A DNA stretch of 64,000 nt, from NCBI GenBank assembly GCA_020024615.1, contig JAHHTP010000005.1, positions 1 through 64,000 on the forward strand, given 5' to 3'. The notes under the pieces were generated by a model, which worked only from the letters and a program-made list of their open reading frames with translations, ran no database searches and had not been told where the DNA came from. Below, piece after piece: positions 52,334 to 60,674 of the stretch; within the stretch, counting starts at the first letter, position 1; each line of letters begins with the position of its first letter. A program made the translations under genes and the position numbers. The DNA comes from Oscillospiraceae bacterium. GTDB lineage: Bacteria; Bacillota; Clostridia; Oscillospirales; Ruminococcaceae.

Positions 52334-53623
52334 TCAGTAAGGCAGGCTCATAATACCACCTTCACTTCGAATCGAAAGCAGGTAGCAGCTACCGACACCA
52401 AAGATCGCTTCCATTGCAGTTACATAGGCATCCGTCAGATCGGCTGGCACAAATGCTTGAATCGTTCCAGCAAAACCGCCGCCGTGTACTCTCCATGCAC
52501 CTTTTCCTTTCAGCACCTGCTCAGATACTGCCAATGCAAGCGAAATTCCTTGCTCTTGCGGATTACGGCTGGAATACACGTTCTGCAAATAACGATAGGA
52601 AGAATTTCCAGATTCAATAATCAACTCTTTGAAACGCTCAAAATCACCTGCATTCAACGCCGACACTTCGTTTACTACACGGTCATTGTCCGCAAAGAAA
52701 TGGATTGCACGCAGAACCGCTCTATCACCGACAGCTTCTCTGACTTTCGCAAGATTTTTCATAAATTCGCATGAATCAACCTCACGCAATACCTCTTTGC
52801 CAAACACTTTCGCAGCTGCTTTCATTTCAGCTGGTACAGCAGCATAATCTGGGGTCAAATCCGCATGGTTGCCGCCAGTATTAACAATGCACAGACGATA
52901 TCCGCTCTTTGCAAAATCAAATGGTACTTTCTCAACAACAGGATTTGTCGGATCTTTAAAATCAATGGTAATAAAGCTGCCTACGCTTGATGCGGTCTGA
53001 TCCATCAGACCGGACGGTTTACCAAAGAATACATTCTCCGCATACTGACCAATCTGCGCGATCTTAACAGCATCCACCTTTCCGTCATTGTAAAGATACG
53101 AGAATAAAGTACCCACCAGAACCTCAAATGCAGCAGAAGAACTTAATCCCGAACCTTTTAAGACATTGGATGTGGTATATGCAACCAGCCCCCCCACTTT
53201 GTAGCCGTCATTCACCATGCCTCTTGCGACACCACGAACCAGTGCCGGAGAATGGGTTGCTTCTGCTTCCTGTGGTTCTAATACCGACACATCTACCACA
53301 TCAGCGTCAAAACCTTCGGATTTAATGCTGACAATCGTGCCCTCTGTCTTTGCAGCAACTGCAATAACATCCAAATTAACAGCAGCAGCCAATACTCTTC
53401 CGTGCTGGTGATCTGTATGGTTACCGCCAACTTCAGTTCTGCCCGGCGCAGAGAAAATAGCAATATCATAGGTGTCTGGATACAGTTTTTCAAATTCTTC
53501 AATCGCTTTGATATAACGATCTTTCTGCATCTGCAATGCGGTATCATCAGCAGTGTATAATGCACGCAGTCGTTCATCATATGCACCATTTTGAATTTTA
53601 TCTTTCAACATGCAAATATTCAT
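52334..53623 (-). CDS. galK: Galactokinase
   Basis: A GHMP kinase (429 aa) phosphorylating galactose at C1 in the Leloir pathway. The galactokinase signature GRTEVGGNHTDHQHG lies near residue 52, and the ATP motif LKGSGLSSSAA near residue 140. A C-terminal WRVHGGGFAGT is motif III. The start at 53623 has AAAGGGGGA upstream; the longer frame reaches into the promoter. galT and galE are not in the window. This N-terminally extended subtype is seen in Clostridia. Confidence 0.94.
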   Translation of the reverse strand: MNICMLKDKIQNGAYDERLRALYTADDTALQMQKDRYIKAIEEFEKLYPDTYDIAIFSAPGRTEVGGNHTDHQHGRVLAAAVNLDVIAVAAKTEGTIVSIKSEGFDADVVDVSVLEPQEAEATHSPALVRGVARGMVNDGYKVGGLVAYTTSNVLKGSGLSSSAAFEVLVGTLFSYLYNDGKVDAVKIAQIGQYAENVFFGKPSGLMDQTASSVGSFITIDFKDPTNPVVEKVPFDFAKSGYRLCIVNTGGNHADLTPDYAAVPAEMKAAAKVFGKEVLREVDSCEFMKNLAKVREAVGDRAVLRAIHFFADNDRVVNEVSALNAGDFERFKELIIESGNSSYRYLQNVYSSRNPQEQGISLALAVSEQVLKGKGAWRVHGGGFAGTIQAFVPADLTDAYVTAMEAIFGVGSCYLLSIRSEGGIMSLPY

Positions 53624-53666
53624 TGGAATATCCCCCTTTTTAATTAATAAAATCTGCCTTAATTTT

Positions 53667-53695
53667 ATTGTACAATGTTTTACAGATATTGTCAA
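53667..53695 (-). promoter_or_regulatory. Promoter of galK (and probably the flotillin gene)
   Basis: TTGACA (53690-53695), 17 bp, TACAAT (53667-53672) on the minus strand, starting just past the stop of the upstream LURP-one-like gene. Confidence 0.75.
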
Positions 53696-53698
53696 TAA

Positions 53699-54166
53699 TT
53701 AGTTGGATGCCATAACAGCATCTATTGTTAAAACAATCGCCAAAGCCGGCAGTACATCGGCAGAATTGAAAACATTCAGCTCATAAGCATCGCCCCAGGA
53801 AAGCCACTCTTTAGACAACGAAGCAACTTCACCCGCAGCACTTTGAATCTGATAATCGTGCGCCAGAAAATCACCTTCTATTTCCCAGTTCATACCGCTT
53901 AACTGATAATGTGGTACAAAAAAGGTTACTTTCTTACTGATGGTCATCTGTGGAAATCCTGAAATTTGAATGGAATAGGTCGGCATAAAGCGAAAAAGCT
54001 CCTGTGCAATCAAACAAACTTCCTTTCCAGTGCTGTCATATATATGCAGACGCTTCCCTAATGAAAAGAACTCTCCTTTTCCATAATATACTGGATTTCC
54101 GTTGACATCTTTTATAGCAAATTGATCTTGAAATGAAAATACCTTTTGTTGGATATAGAGTTTCAT
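53699..54166 (-). CDS. LURP-one-related (YxjI-type) protein
   Basis: A 155 aa all-beta protein. Its start MKLYIQQKVFSFQDQFAIKD, the phrases VYYGKGEFFSLGKRLHIYD and FRFMPTYSIQ, and the length fit the LURP-one/tubby-like family widely found as a small cytoplasmic protein in Bacillota. No biochemical function is established; a membrane or lipid link is suggested for related proteins. It follows ilvD after a terminator and is in turn followed closely by the galK promoter. Confidence 0.75.
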   Translation of the reverse strand: MKLYIQQKVFSFQDQFAIKDVNGNPVYYGKGEFFSLGKRLHIYDSTGKEVCLIAQELFRFMPTYSIQISGFPQMTISKKVTFFVPHYQLSGMNWEIEGDFLAHDYQIQSAAGEVASLSKEWLSWGDAYELNVFNSADVLPALAIVLTIDAVMASN

Positions 54167-54185
54167 GAAATATCCCTTTCAAAAT

Positions 54186-54213
54186 CGCCTGACCAAAAAT
54201 AATCAGTCAGGCG
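54186..54213 (-). terminator. Intrinsic terminator after ilvD
   Basis: CGCCTGAC / GTCAGGCG stem with a 12 nt loop, followed by ATTTTGAA on the minus strand. It lies between ilvD and the LURP-one-like gene. Confidence 0.65.
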
Positions 54214-54223
54214 GAATATATGA

Positions 54224-55882
54224 TTATTTGCGGTATGCGGCACCATTGGAACCAGAAGTTACCATCGAGGCATAGCGTTTGATATAACCTTTGAGCTCCT
54301 TTTCAAGCGGCTGGAAGTTTGCTTTTCGCTCAGCCAGCACAGCTTCATCTACAACAAGCTCCAGCTTACGGTTCGGAATATCAATCGAAATGGTATCGCC
54401 TTCCTCAACCAGACCAATTAAACCGCCGGAAGCAGCTTCCGGTGATACATGGCCGATTGCAGCGCCACGGGTAGCGCCAGAGAAACGCCCGTCTGTGATC
54501 AATGCAACGGTTTTATCCTTGCCCATACCAGCCAGGGAAGCGGTTGGTGCAAGCATCTCTCTCATACCTGGACCGCCCTTCGGTCCCTCATAACGAATAA
54601 CAATAACATCACCATCATTGATCTTTCCGCCTAAAATCGCAGAAGAAGCTTCTTCTTCACTGTTGAATACACGGGCTGGACCAGAATGTACCATCATTTC
54701 CGGCGCAACCGCACCCTGCTTAACAACCGAACCTTCCTTGGCCAGATTACCGAATAAAACGGCAATGCCGCCATCTTTGCGGATCGGGTCTTCTAATGTA
54801 TGCAGAACAATACCATCCGGCGTGCTATTGCATCTGGAAAGACGATCTGCAACCGTTCCAGTGACCGTCAATGCAGAAGTATCTATATAACCACCGCGTG
54901 ACAATTCCTTCATTACGGCCGGGATACCGCCTAAATAGCCCAGATCTTCAATGAAAATAGAACTTGCCGGGTTTAATTTGCACAACTGCGGCGTATTCTT
55001 GGAAATCTCGTCAATGGTATCCAATCCAATCGAACTGCCAATCTCGTTTGCAAATGCAAGCAGATGCAAAACGGTGTTGGTCGAACAACCCAATGCCATA
55101 TCACAAGCAAGTGCATTGCGGAATGCGGTTTCTGTTAAAATATCACTCGGTCGAATATCCTCTTTCACCAGTTCCAGAACACGCTCACCGGCCTCCTTGG
55201 CAATGCGAATACGCTTGCTTGCAACAGCCATAGTAGTAGCATTCATCGGCATCGCCATACCGATTGCTTCGGTCAAACAGTTCATGGAGTTTGCAGTATA
55301 CATACCAGAACAAGAACCACAGGTCGGACATGCATTTTCCTCATACTCATACAAATCTTCCTCGGTAATCTTACCAGCAGCATATGCACCAGAAGCCTCA
55401 AACACCTCGGATAAACCGATTTTCTTGCCTTTTACAACACCTGGATTCATCGGACCACCACTTAAGAAAATACATGGCAGATTCAGGCGGATTGCAGCAA
55501 GCATCATACCTGGTACAATTTTATCACAGTTTGGAATAAATACGATACCGTCTAACGGATGCGCAGTCAACATAACTTCAATACTGTCTGCAATCAGTTC
55601 GCGAGAAGCAAGAGAATATTTCATGCCTACATGATTCATGGCAATACCATCACATACGCCAATGGTATTGAATTCAAACGGGACACCGCCTGCATTGCGA
55701 ATCCCATCTTTCGCAGCCTGTGCAATCTTGTCCAAATGAACATGTCCCGGAATATAATCACTTTTCGCACTAACAACCGCAATAAACGGACGCTTCATCT
55801 CGCTATCGGTAATTCCCATTGCTTTTAACAGCGAACGATGCGCACAACGTTCTGGTCCTGCTTTGATTAAATCACTTCTCAT
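54224..55882 (-). CDS. ilvD: Dihydroxy-acid dehydratase
   Basis: An iron-sulfur enzyme (552 aa) of valine and isoleucine synthesis. It has the conserved cluster cysteines: NCDKIVPG (Cys119 region), NACPTCGSCSGMYTANSMN (near residue 190), and the C-terminal ITDGRFSGATRGAAIGHVSPEA. The N-terminal MRSDLIKAGPERCAHRSLLKAMG is standard for the family. It lies alone with no other ilv or leu gene in the window. AGGAGGAGAA precedes the ATG. No T-box leader is visible in the 28 bp gap to the next gene upstream. Confidence 0.96.
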   Translation of the reverse strand: MRSDLIKAGPERCAHRSLLKAMGITDSEMKRPFIAVVSAKSDYIPGHVHLDKIAQAAKDGIRNAGGVPFEFNTIGVCDGIAMNHVGMKYSLASRELIADSIEVMLTAHPLDGIVFIPNCDKIVPGMMLAAIRLNLPCIFLSGGPMNPGVVKGKKIGLSEVFEASGAYAAGKITEEDLYEYEENACPTCGSCSGMYTANSMNCLTEAIGMAMPMNATTMAVASKRIRIAKEAGERVLELVKEDIRPSDILTETAFRNALACDMALGCSTNTVLHLLAFANEIGSSIGLDTIDEISKNTPQLCKLNPASSIFIEDLGYLGGIPAVMKELSRGGYIDTSALTVTGTVADRLSRCNSTPDGIVLHTLEDPIRKDGGIAVLFGNLAKEGSVVKQGAVAPEMMVHSGPARVFNSEEEASSAILGGKINDGDVIVIRYEGPKGGPGMREMLAPTASLAGMGKDKTVALITDGRFSGATRGAAIGHVSPEAASGGLIGLVEEGDTISIDIPNRKLELVVDEAVLAERKANFQPLEKELKGYIKRYASMVTSGSNGAAYRK

Positions 55883-55910
55883 ATTCTTCTCCTCCTAAAC
55901 CTGTCACATA

Positions 55911-56858
55911 TTATTTTTCGGGGATAGTAATATTGTCCCCGTTTATCACATTGGTCAGATAGGCCAAACTCTCGTTATATTTCTTCATATACTTTTTGTT
56001 CTGTAAAAACTTATCTTCCGGTTTTCCATCCGAATCCGTTTTCATCTGTTCCAGATCATAAATACACAGGTAAAGTTCTTTCATCAACTGCTTGTACTCT
56101 GGGAAATCTTTGGCAAGTACCGTATCAGAAATTGCTACACGATCACCCGTTATTTTACCCGAACGATCCAGATCCGAAAGATCTCTGAATTCAATATCAA
56201 TTTCATTTGTCATATAATCATAATTTGCCTGATCCAGAATATATAGCTGCGGACTATAATCACCCATCGCCAGTGCCATCTTAAACTGATTAATGATGTT
56301 TGCATAGCGGTTAGAAGACTCATATTTTCCGCTGCGCAGAATCTGCCAGATTTCTATATTTACTTCCTGTTTGTGGTTTTTATCATAGTCCTCGGTATAG
56401 TGCGTAAATGGTTCCTCCAAATGAATATTCGGGTCATCCAATGGGTATTCGCTTGCTAAAACAATATGTACATCATGCTGGTTGGCAAAGAACCATCCAT
56501 GAATACCAACTGCCAGCAAAAGCGCCAGAAAAGCTCCTACACCGACCCAAAGTTTTTTATGATACCAAAAATTTTCGAGTTTTCCACGCACCGTTTTTGG
56601 TGCTCCAATCACTTCTTCTTGATTTTCCAAAACAGATTCATCCACATCCATTCCCTGACGCGCACGCTGGAGCTGAGCAAGCTCTTTGCGGTTTTGGGTT
56701 TCTCGACGAAGATCTTTTATCGTTTCACTCTGTTTAATTTTTTTTCGTTTTACTCGACGCACAACCGCACCCTGCGGCAAATTTTTTCGAACAGATTCCG
56801 GAATTTCATTTTCCGGAATAATTTCGGATTCCTGTTTCTGCTGTAATTCTTCGCTCAT
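55911..56858 (-). CDS. Single-pass membrane protein of unknown function
   Basis: A 315 aa protein I cannot name. The N-terminal about 120 residues are charged and mostly helical (basic patch RRVKRKKIKQ, then a Glu/Arg/Gln-rich stretch), then one membrane segment WVGVGAFLALLLAVGIHGWFF, then an outside domain of about 160 residues. The outside part (FKMALAMGDYSPQLYILDQANYDYM, FRDLSDLD) loosely resembles a reduced solute-binding fold, but this is weak. It has its own promoter and lies 28 bp upstream of ilvD. The same-strand spacing suggests a shared transcript. Confidence 0.6.
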   Translation of the reverse strand: MSEELQQKQESEIIPENEIPESVRKNLPQGAVVRRVKRKKIKQSETIKDLRRETQNRKELAQLQRARQGMDVDESVLENQEEVIGAPKTVRGKLENFWYHKKLWVGVGAFLALLLAVGIHGWFFANQHDVHIVLASEYPLDDPNIHLEEPFTHYTEDYDKNHKQEVNIEIWQILRSGKYESSNRYANIINQFKMALAMGDYSPQLYILDQANYDYMTNEIDIEFRDLSDLDRSGKITGDRVAISDTVLAKDFPEYKQLMKELYLCIYDLEQMKTDSDGKPEDKFLQNKKYMKKYNESLAYLTNVINGDNITIPEK

Positions 56859-56901
56859 TCCTAAACTCCCTTATTTTCAGTTATCCAATCCTTTTCGCTT
56901 T

Positions 56902-56930
56902 AGTATATCACATTATGAAACAATTTTCAA
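56902..56930 (-). promoter_or_regulatory. Promoter of the membrane protein-ilvD transcript
   Basis: TTGAAA (56925-56930), 17 bp, TATACT (56902-56907) on the minus strand. Confidence 0.65.
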
Positions 56931-57037
56931 GCATTAACCATAAAAAGCTCTCATTCGGTGTTTCACATATTCAAAAATCTATCTATTTCAGCCGAAAGCA
57001 TTCCTTTTTCAACTTATTTTCAGGTTTAAAAAAAGAA

Positions 57038-57063
57038 AAGGACTGCTCGATTGAGCAATCCTT
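57038..57063 (-). terminator. Intrinsic terminator after the anti-sigma gene
   Basis: AAGGATTGCTC pairs with GAGCAGTCCTT (one G-U) around a 4 nt loop, then TTCTTTTTTT on the minus strand. Confidence 0.85.
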
Positions 57064-57089
57064 TTGCTATGCATCATTTTGTATCAAAA

Positions 57090-59012
57090 TTAGTCATCTA
57101 TCTCTTTTTCATATTCCAGAACAGCACCTTTTAAGGCATCAATGGTATAGGAATATTCATATCTGCCAGATGTAAATTCTACCTCATATACCAACATACC
57201 ATCATCGTCATCAAGTTCACATTTTACATGTTTGACTTCAGATGCTCTTAAGCCTGCATGATTTACAGCAGCATTGATTGCGCTCTGTTTGCCAATATTG
57301 CTGGCAGAAGAAGATGCATCATCAATTTTTTCGGTTTCTACTTCTAAGATTTTTCCAGTTTTCGCATCTACAACGATATCATACTCGGTTGTCTTACTAT
57401 CGAATTTCACCTCATAACAGATCACACCATCATCGTCATCGCGTTTGCAGGTGAGATTTTTGACTTCTGATTCTTTTAGTCCAGCATAGTTCAGTGCAAT
57501 ACTCTTTGCATCTTTTTCACTAATCTGACTGGTACTCGGTTTCACGATGATGTCGTTGTCAATTTTATCGGTTTCTGCTTCTAAGATTTTTCCAGTTTTC
57601 GCATCCACAACAATCTTGTATTCGGTTGTCTTACTATCGAATTCCACCTCATAGCAGATCACACCATCATCGTCATCACGTTTGCAGGTGAGATTTTTGA
57701 CTTCTGATTCTTTTAGTCCAGCATAGTTCAGTGCAATACTCTTTGCATCTTTTTCACTAATCTGACTGGTACTCGGTTTCACGATGATGTCGTTGTCAAT
57801 TTTATCGGTTTCTGCTTCTAAGATTTTTCCAGTTTTCGCATCCACAACAATCTTGTATTCGGTTGTCTTACTATCGAATTCCACCTCATAGCAGATCACA
57901 CCATCATCATTGTCTCGTTTGCAGATGAGATTTTTGACTTCTGATTCTTTTAGTCCAGCATAGTTCAATGCAATATTTTTTGCTGCCTCTTTTCCAATGT
58001 AGTTTCCTTCTGGAACGACATCATCCTGATCCAGATAATCCTTCTCAGATGTCATGCTGACAATTCCACCGGTTTCTGCATTTACCAGAACTTCATACTC
58101 CATATTTCTAGTATTAAAATCCACATCATATACCATCATGCCTTGTTCCGTCTCTAGGTCGCTTTTCAGTTTCAGAACATCTGCACGCGCAATACCTGCA
58201 TGAGCAAGTGCAATAGCCTCAGCTCTATCCTGTCCGATATATGCTTTCTGGCTTGCTTTGCCAGTGGAATTCATATCCGTCATATCCATTTTAGAAGTCT
58301 GCGCCAAAACATTCAGTTCATTGAAAGTCATGCCAGCAAGTGCTTCAACAGTGTATCTCGGATTTGCAGCAACAAGTTTTTCAATAAACTGTGCTTTACC
58401 AAGCGAGAGTCCAAATTTTTCAGCGATTGTTTCAGCTGCATGATTATCTACAATCTGACTGACAATGGCAACATCCATGCCCTGACTTTTCATAAAGCTA
58501 TCAATTTCAGCTGAAAGTTCCTGCTGAATTGCTGCAGATTTCTGTGCGTCCGCACCGTCAACACTAACCAGAATAGAGTTGGAAATATCGCTTAAATAAC
58601 CATTTTTCAACATGGAACCCACAAGAGCATTTACAGCAACATCCAAATCGCTGTTCTTAAAGTCCATATCTCCGATTATTTTTTCTCCATCCTCATTCAG
58701 CGGAATTACATTCAGGACGCGTTCTTTTTTATTCAGTTTCATTTCAATAGCCGGATTAACATCCAGGGAAACAGTAGAAACTGCTGTATGATTCAAATGA
58801 TAATTTCCGTAGAATCCTACTCCTGTAATTAGCAGTACAATTGATGCTGCTACAGCAATGAGTTTCCCCCATTGTCTGCGATTTGTTTGATTTGTCATAG
58901 CAATCATTTCTCCTTTTTCTTCTTTGCAATCTTTTAATACGGAATCCAAACAGTCAGGGGTAACTTTAGAAAATGCCTGGTTAATCTTATGATTTAATTG
59001 TTTATCAGTCAC
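57090..59012 (-). CDS. RsgI-like anti-sigma factor with five PepSY repeats
   Basis: A 640 aa single-pass membrane protein. The cytoplasmic 48 residues would bind the sigma factor, a helix follows (LIAVAASIVLLITGVGFYG, about 51-69), then an RsgI-type outer domain whose VSLDVNPAIEMKLN carries an Asn-Pro pair (86-87), the self-cleavage site in RsgI proteins. From about residue 270 come five PepSY-like repeats (openers YIGQDRAEA, YIGKEAAKN, QISEKDAKS twice, NIGKQSAIN) followed by CYEVEFDSKTTEYKIVVDAKTG-like strands. The start is GTG in a GTGA overlap with the sigma gene, with GGAG upstream. The middle repeats are almost identical in DNA. Confidence 0.8.
   Translation of the reverse strand: MTDKQLNHKINQAFSKVTPDCLDSVLKDCKEEKGEMIAMTNQTNRRQWGKLIAVAASIVLLITGVGFYGNYHLNHTAVSTVSLDVNPAIEMKLNKKERVLNVIPLNEDGEKIIGDMDFKNSDLDVAVNALVGSMLKNGYLSDISNSILVSVDGADAQKSAAIQQELSAEIDSFMKSQGMDVAIVSQIVDNHAAETIAEKFGLSLGKAQFIEKLVAANPRYTVEALAGMTFNELNVLAQTSKMDMTDMNSTGKASQKAYIGQDRAEAIALAHAGIARADVLKLKSDLETEQGMMVYDVDFNTRNMEYEVLVNAETGGIVSMTSEKDYLDQDDVVPEGNYIGKEAAKNIALNYAGLKESEVKNLICKRDNDDGVICYEVEFDSKTTEYKIVVDAKTGKILEAETDKIDNDIIVKPSTSQISEKDAKSIALNYAGLKESEVKNLTCKRDDDDGVICYEVEFDSKTTEYKIVVDAKTGKILEAETDKIDNDIIVKPSTSQISEKDAKSIALNYAGLKESEVKNLTCKRDDDDGVICYEVKFDSKTTEYDIVVDAKTGKILEVETEKIDDASSSASNIGKQSAINAAVNHAGLRASEVKHVKCELDDDDGMLVYEVEFTSGRYEYSYTIDALKGAVLEYEKEIDD
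57332..57980 (-). repeat. Tandem 237 bp direct repeats in the anti-sigma gene
   Basis: Three consecutive copies of a 237 bp (79-codon) unit start near 57332, 57569 and 57806. The second and third are almost identical, the first differs at a small number of positions. They encode consecutive PepSY repeats. Such near-identical units expand or contract by slippage or recombination, so repeat number may vary between strains and can be misassembled. Confidence 0.85.
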
Positions 59013-59593
59013 TCCATTTCACACTCCTTTTCCAGTTCAAGTTTTAGTTTTTTGACGGCTCTGTTATACTTTGAAAGAACCGTTGGCAGAAGGAGATCCA
59101 TCAGATCAGCAATTTCCCGATGTTTAAAATCCGCGACTGCATGAAGCACAACAATCTGTCGTTCTTCATCGGTCAATATCCGCATACATTTTTCAATCAG
59201 CAATTTGTCTTCCACCGTAATCGCGTGATTATCCATTAACAAGCTTTCCCAGTTTTCATCCAGAATATCAGATACCTTTTTCTTTTCTCTGAGCTTTTGA
59301 AAACACAGATTTTTTGCAATCGTCAAAATCCATGCCATCGGTTTGCCGCTGGACTGATAGCGATCTGCAGAATGATAGATGTTAATATAACAATCGTGCA
59401 TGATATCTTCTGCATCGAAGGTGTTTTTTAAAATCGAGAGAGCATACGCATATACAGACGAACTGGTCAATTTATAAAGTTCTGCCAATCCTTCCTCACT
59501 CTTATTGCTAATCTGTGCAATGCAGGAATCCAAATATTTCCGGTCGGATACCGTATTATATTCCTTTTCTGAGGTTGTATAAAGAAATAACAT
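59009..59593 (-). CDS. ECF-type RNA polymerase sigma factor
   Basis: A 194 aa alternative sigma factor. Region 2 has YALSILKNTFDAEDIMHDCYINIY and WILTIAKNLCFQKLREKKK; region 4 reads DEERQIVVLHAVADFKHREIADLMDLLLPTVLSKYNRAVKKLKLEL with a helix-turn-helix. There is no region 1.1 or 3. It is co-transcribed with its anti-sigma partner, overlapping by 4 bp, the normal arrangement. GAAGGGGGTAG is the ribosome site. The partner's RsgI-like domain is more usually linked to the SigI group, so the pairing with a plain ECF sigma is a mixed type. Confidence 0.92.
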   Translation of the reverse strand: MLFLYTTSEKEYNTVSDRKYLDSCIAQISNKSEEGLAELYKLTSSSVYAYALSILKNTFDAEDIMHDCYINIYHSADRYQSSGKPMAWILTIAKNLCFQKLREKKKVSDILDENWESLLMDNHAITVEDKLLIEKCMRILTDEERQIVVLHAVADFKHREIADLMDLLLPTVLSKYNRAVKKLKLELEKECEME

Positions 59594-59663
59594 TTTCTAC
59601 CCCCTTCATATAGTTAATGATTTAGACTGTCTTTTTATTGCATGAAATAAAAATTTTTTATAA

Positions 59664-59692
59664 ATCATATCACATCATTTAAGGTTTAACAA
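59664..59692 (-). promoter_or_regulatory. Probable promoter of the sigma/anti-sigma operon
   Basis: TTGTTA (59687-59692), 17 bp, TATGAT (59664-59669) on the minus strand, giving a leader of about 65 nt. An ECF-type promoter for self-activation is not evident. Confidence 0.5.
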
Positions 59693-59734
59693 GAATTCTT
59701 TTAACTGAAAACAGGAAGCTTACGATATACTAAC

Positions 59735-60418
59735 TCAATCCAATATTTTGTTACTTTCTTCTAATAACTTTTTCAAGTAAAGATAATCATCCTGCAATCG
59801 AGGATTTTTCCAGGTTTTTTGAGCATATTCAAGCAAATTGAAGGCTTTTGCATATTCTCCTCTTTCGATTGCAGCAAAAATATCCAAAATTGCAAAATTT
59901 CCACCATAAATCGATAGCGATCTAAATGGCTTAAATATTTTTTGACTAGATTCATATAGTTCTATTGCTCTATCATTCTGTTTGGTATAGAAATAGCAAG
60001 CACACAAATTTAACTGTTGAACCATCTTAAGTTGACCTCTTAATTTTTGTTTGGATAAATTTTCTAAAATATCGATAGCTTGCTCATACTGTTTTAAATC
60101 GCAGTATCCGGCAGTCAAATTTAAGGTAAGAAGATTTTTCAAATACCTGCCTTTCGCTCTTTTTAATAAATGTTGTACCACTACAAGATACTCATCTGCC
60201 TTGCCTGCTTCTAAAAGCAGTATTGCTTGATGCATCTTTTTTTGATAAAAACGAACATACAGAAGATTAAACAAGAAAATACTGACAATCAGTATGCCAG
60301 CCACAATATAATAGCCATAAAGAAAATTTTCTTTATCAATTTGCAAAATCTGTTGGACAATAACCAATACAACTCCAAGACCAATCCCACAGGCTGCGAT
60401 TTTCAAGTAATGCTTCAT
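59735..60418 (-). CDS. Membrane protein with helical-repeat (TPR-like) region, function unknown
   Basis: A 227 aa protein: two N-terminal membrane helices (ACGIGLGVVLVIVQQIL and YYIVAGILIVSIFLFNLLYV), then helix pairs resembling tetratricopeptide repeats (AILLLEAGKADEYLVVVQHLL, LNLTAGYCDLKQYEQAIDILENL, LNLCACYFYTKQNDRAIELYE, AIERGEYAKAFNLLEYAQ). TPR proteins mediate protein contacts. The start at 60418 has GGAGG just upstream. It lies upstream of the sigma factor gene on the same strand but more than 100 bp away. I cannot assign a role. Confidence 0.7.
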   Translation of the reverse strand: MKHYLKIAACGIGLGVVLVIVQQILQIDKENFLYGYYIVAGILIVSIFLFNLLYVRFYQKKMHQAILLLEAGKADEYLVVVQHLLKRAKGRYLKNLLTLNLTAGYCDLKQYEQAIDILENLSKQKLRGQLKMVQQLNLCACYFYTKQNDRAIELYESSQKIFKPFRSLSIYGGNFAILDIFAAIERGEYAKAFNLLEYAQKTWKNPRLQDDYLYLKKLLEESNKILD

Positions 60419-60674
60419 AAATCCTCCATCATAACCCATACTCACTACTTATAACTTGTCTTTCTGCACTTTTATGGAAATAGAAATGGTTTTAGATAAA
60501 CTTATGATAACAAAAGGACAGAAGAAATAATTCTCCTGCCCCCTGAATATTGTTTCCAAAAATGATCACATTGATCAAATAAAAATGATGTAAGTAAAAT
60601 CCATATTTATATTGTTGTATATTACCTGCGCATTGAAATCATGTCAGCTAATTTACATATCTGCTGTGCCTCTT

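Noticed and set aside
55883..55910. T-box or leader peptide for ilvD
   Set aside because: Only 28 bp separate ilvD from the upstream gene; no room or motif for a T-box.
57332..57980. CRISPR array suggested by regular repeats
   Set aside because: The unit is 237 bp, has no unique spacers and is in frame within a coding gene for PepSY repeats.
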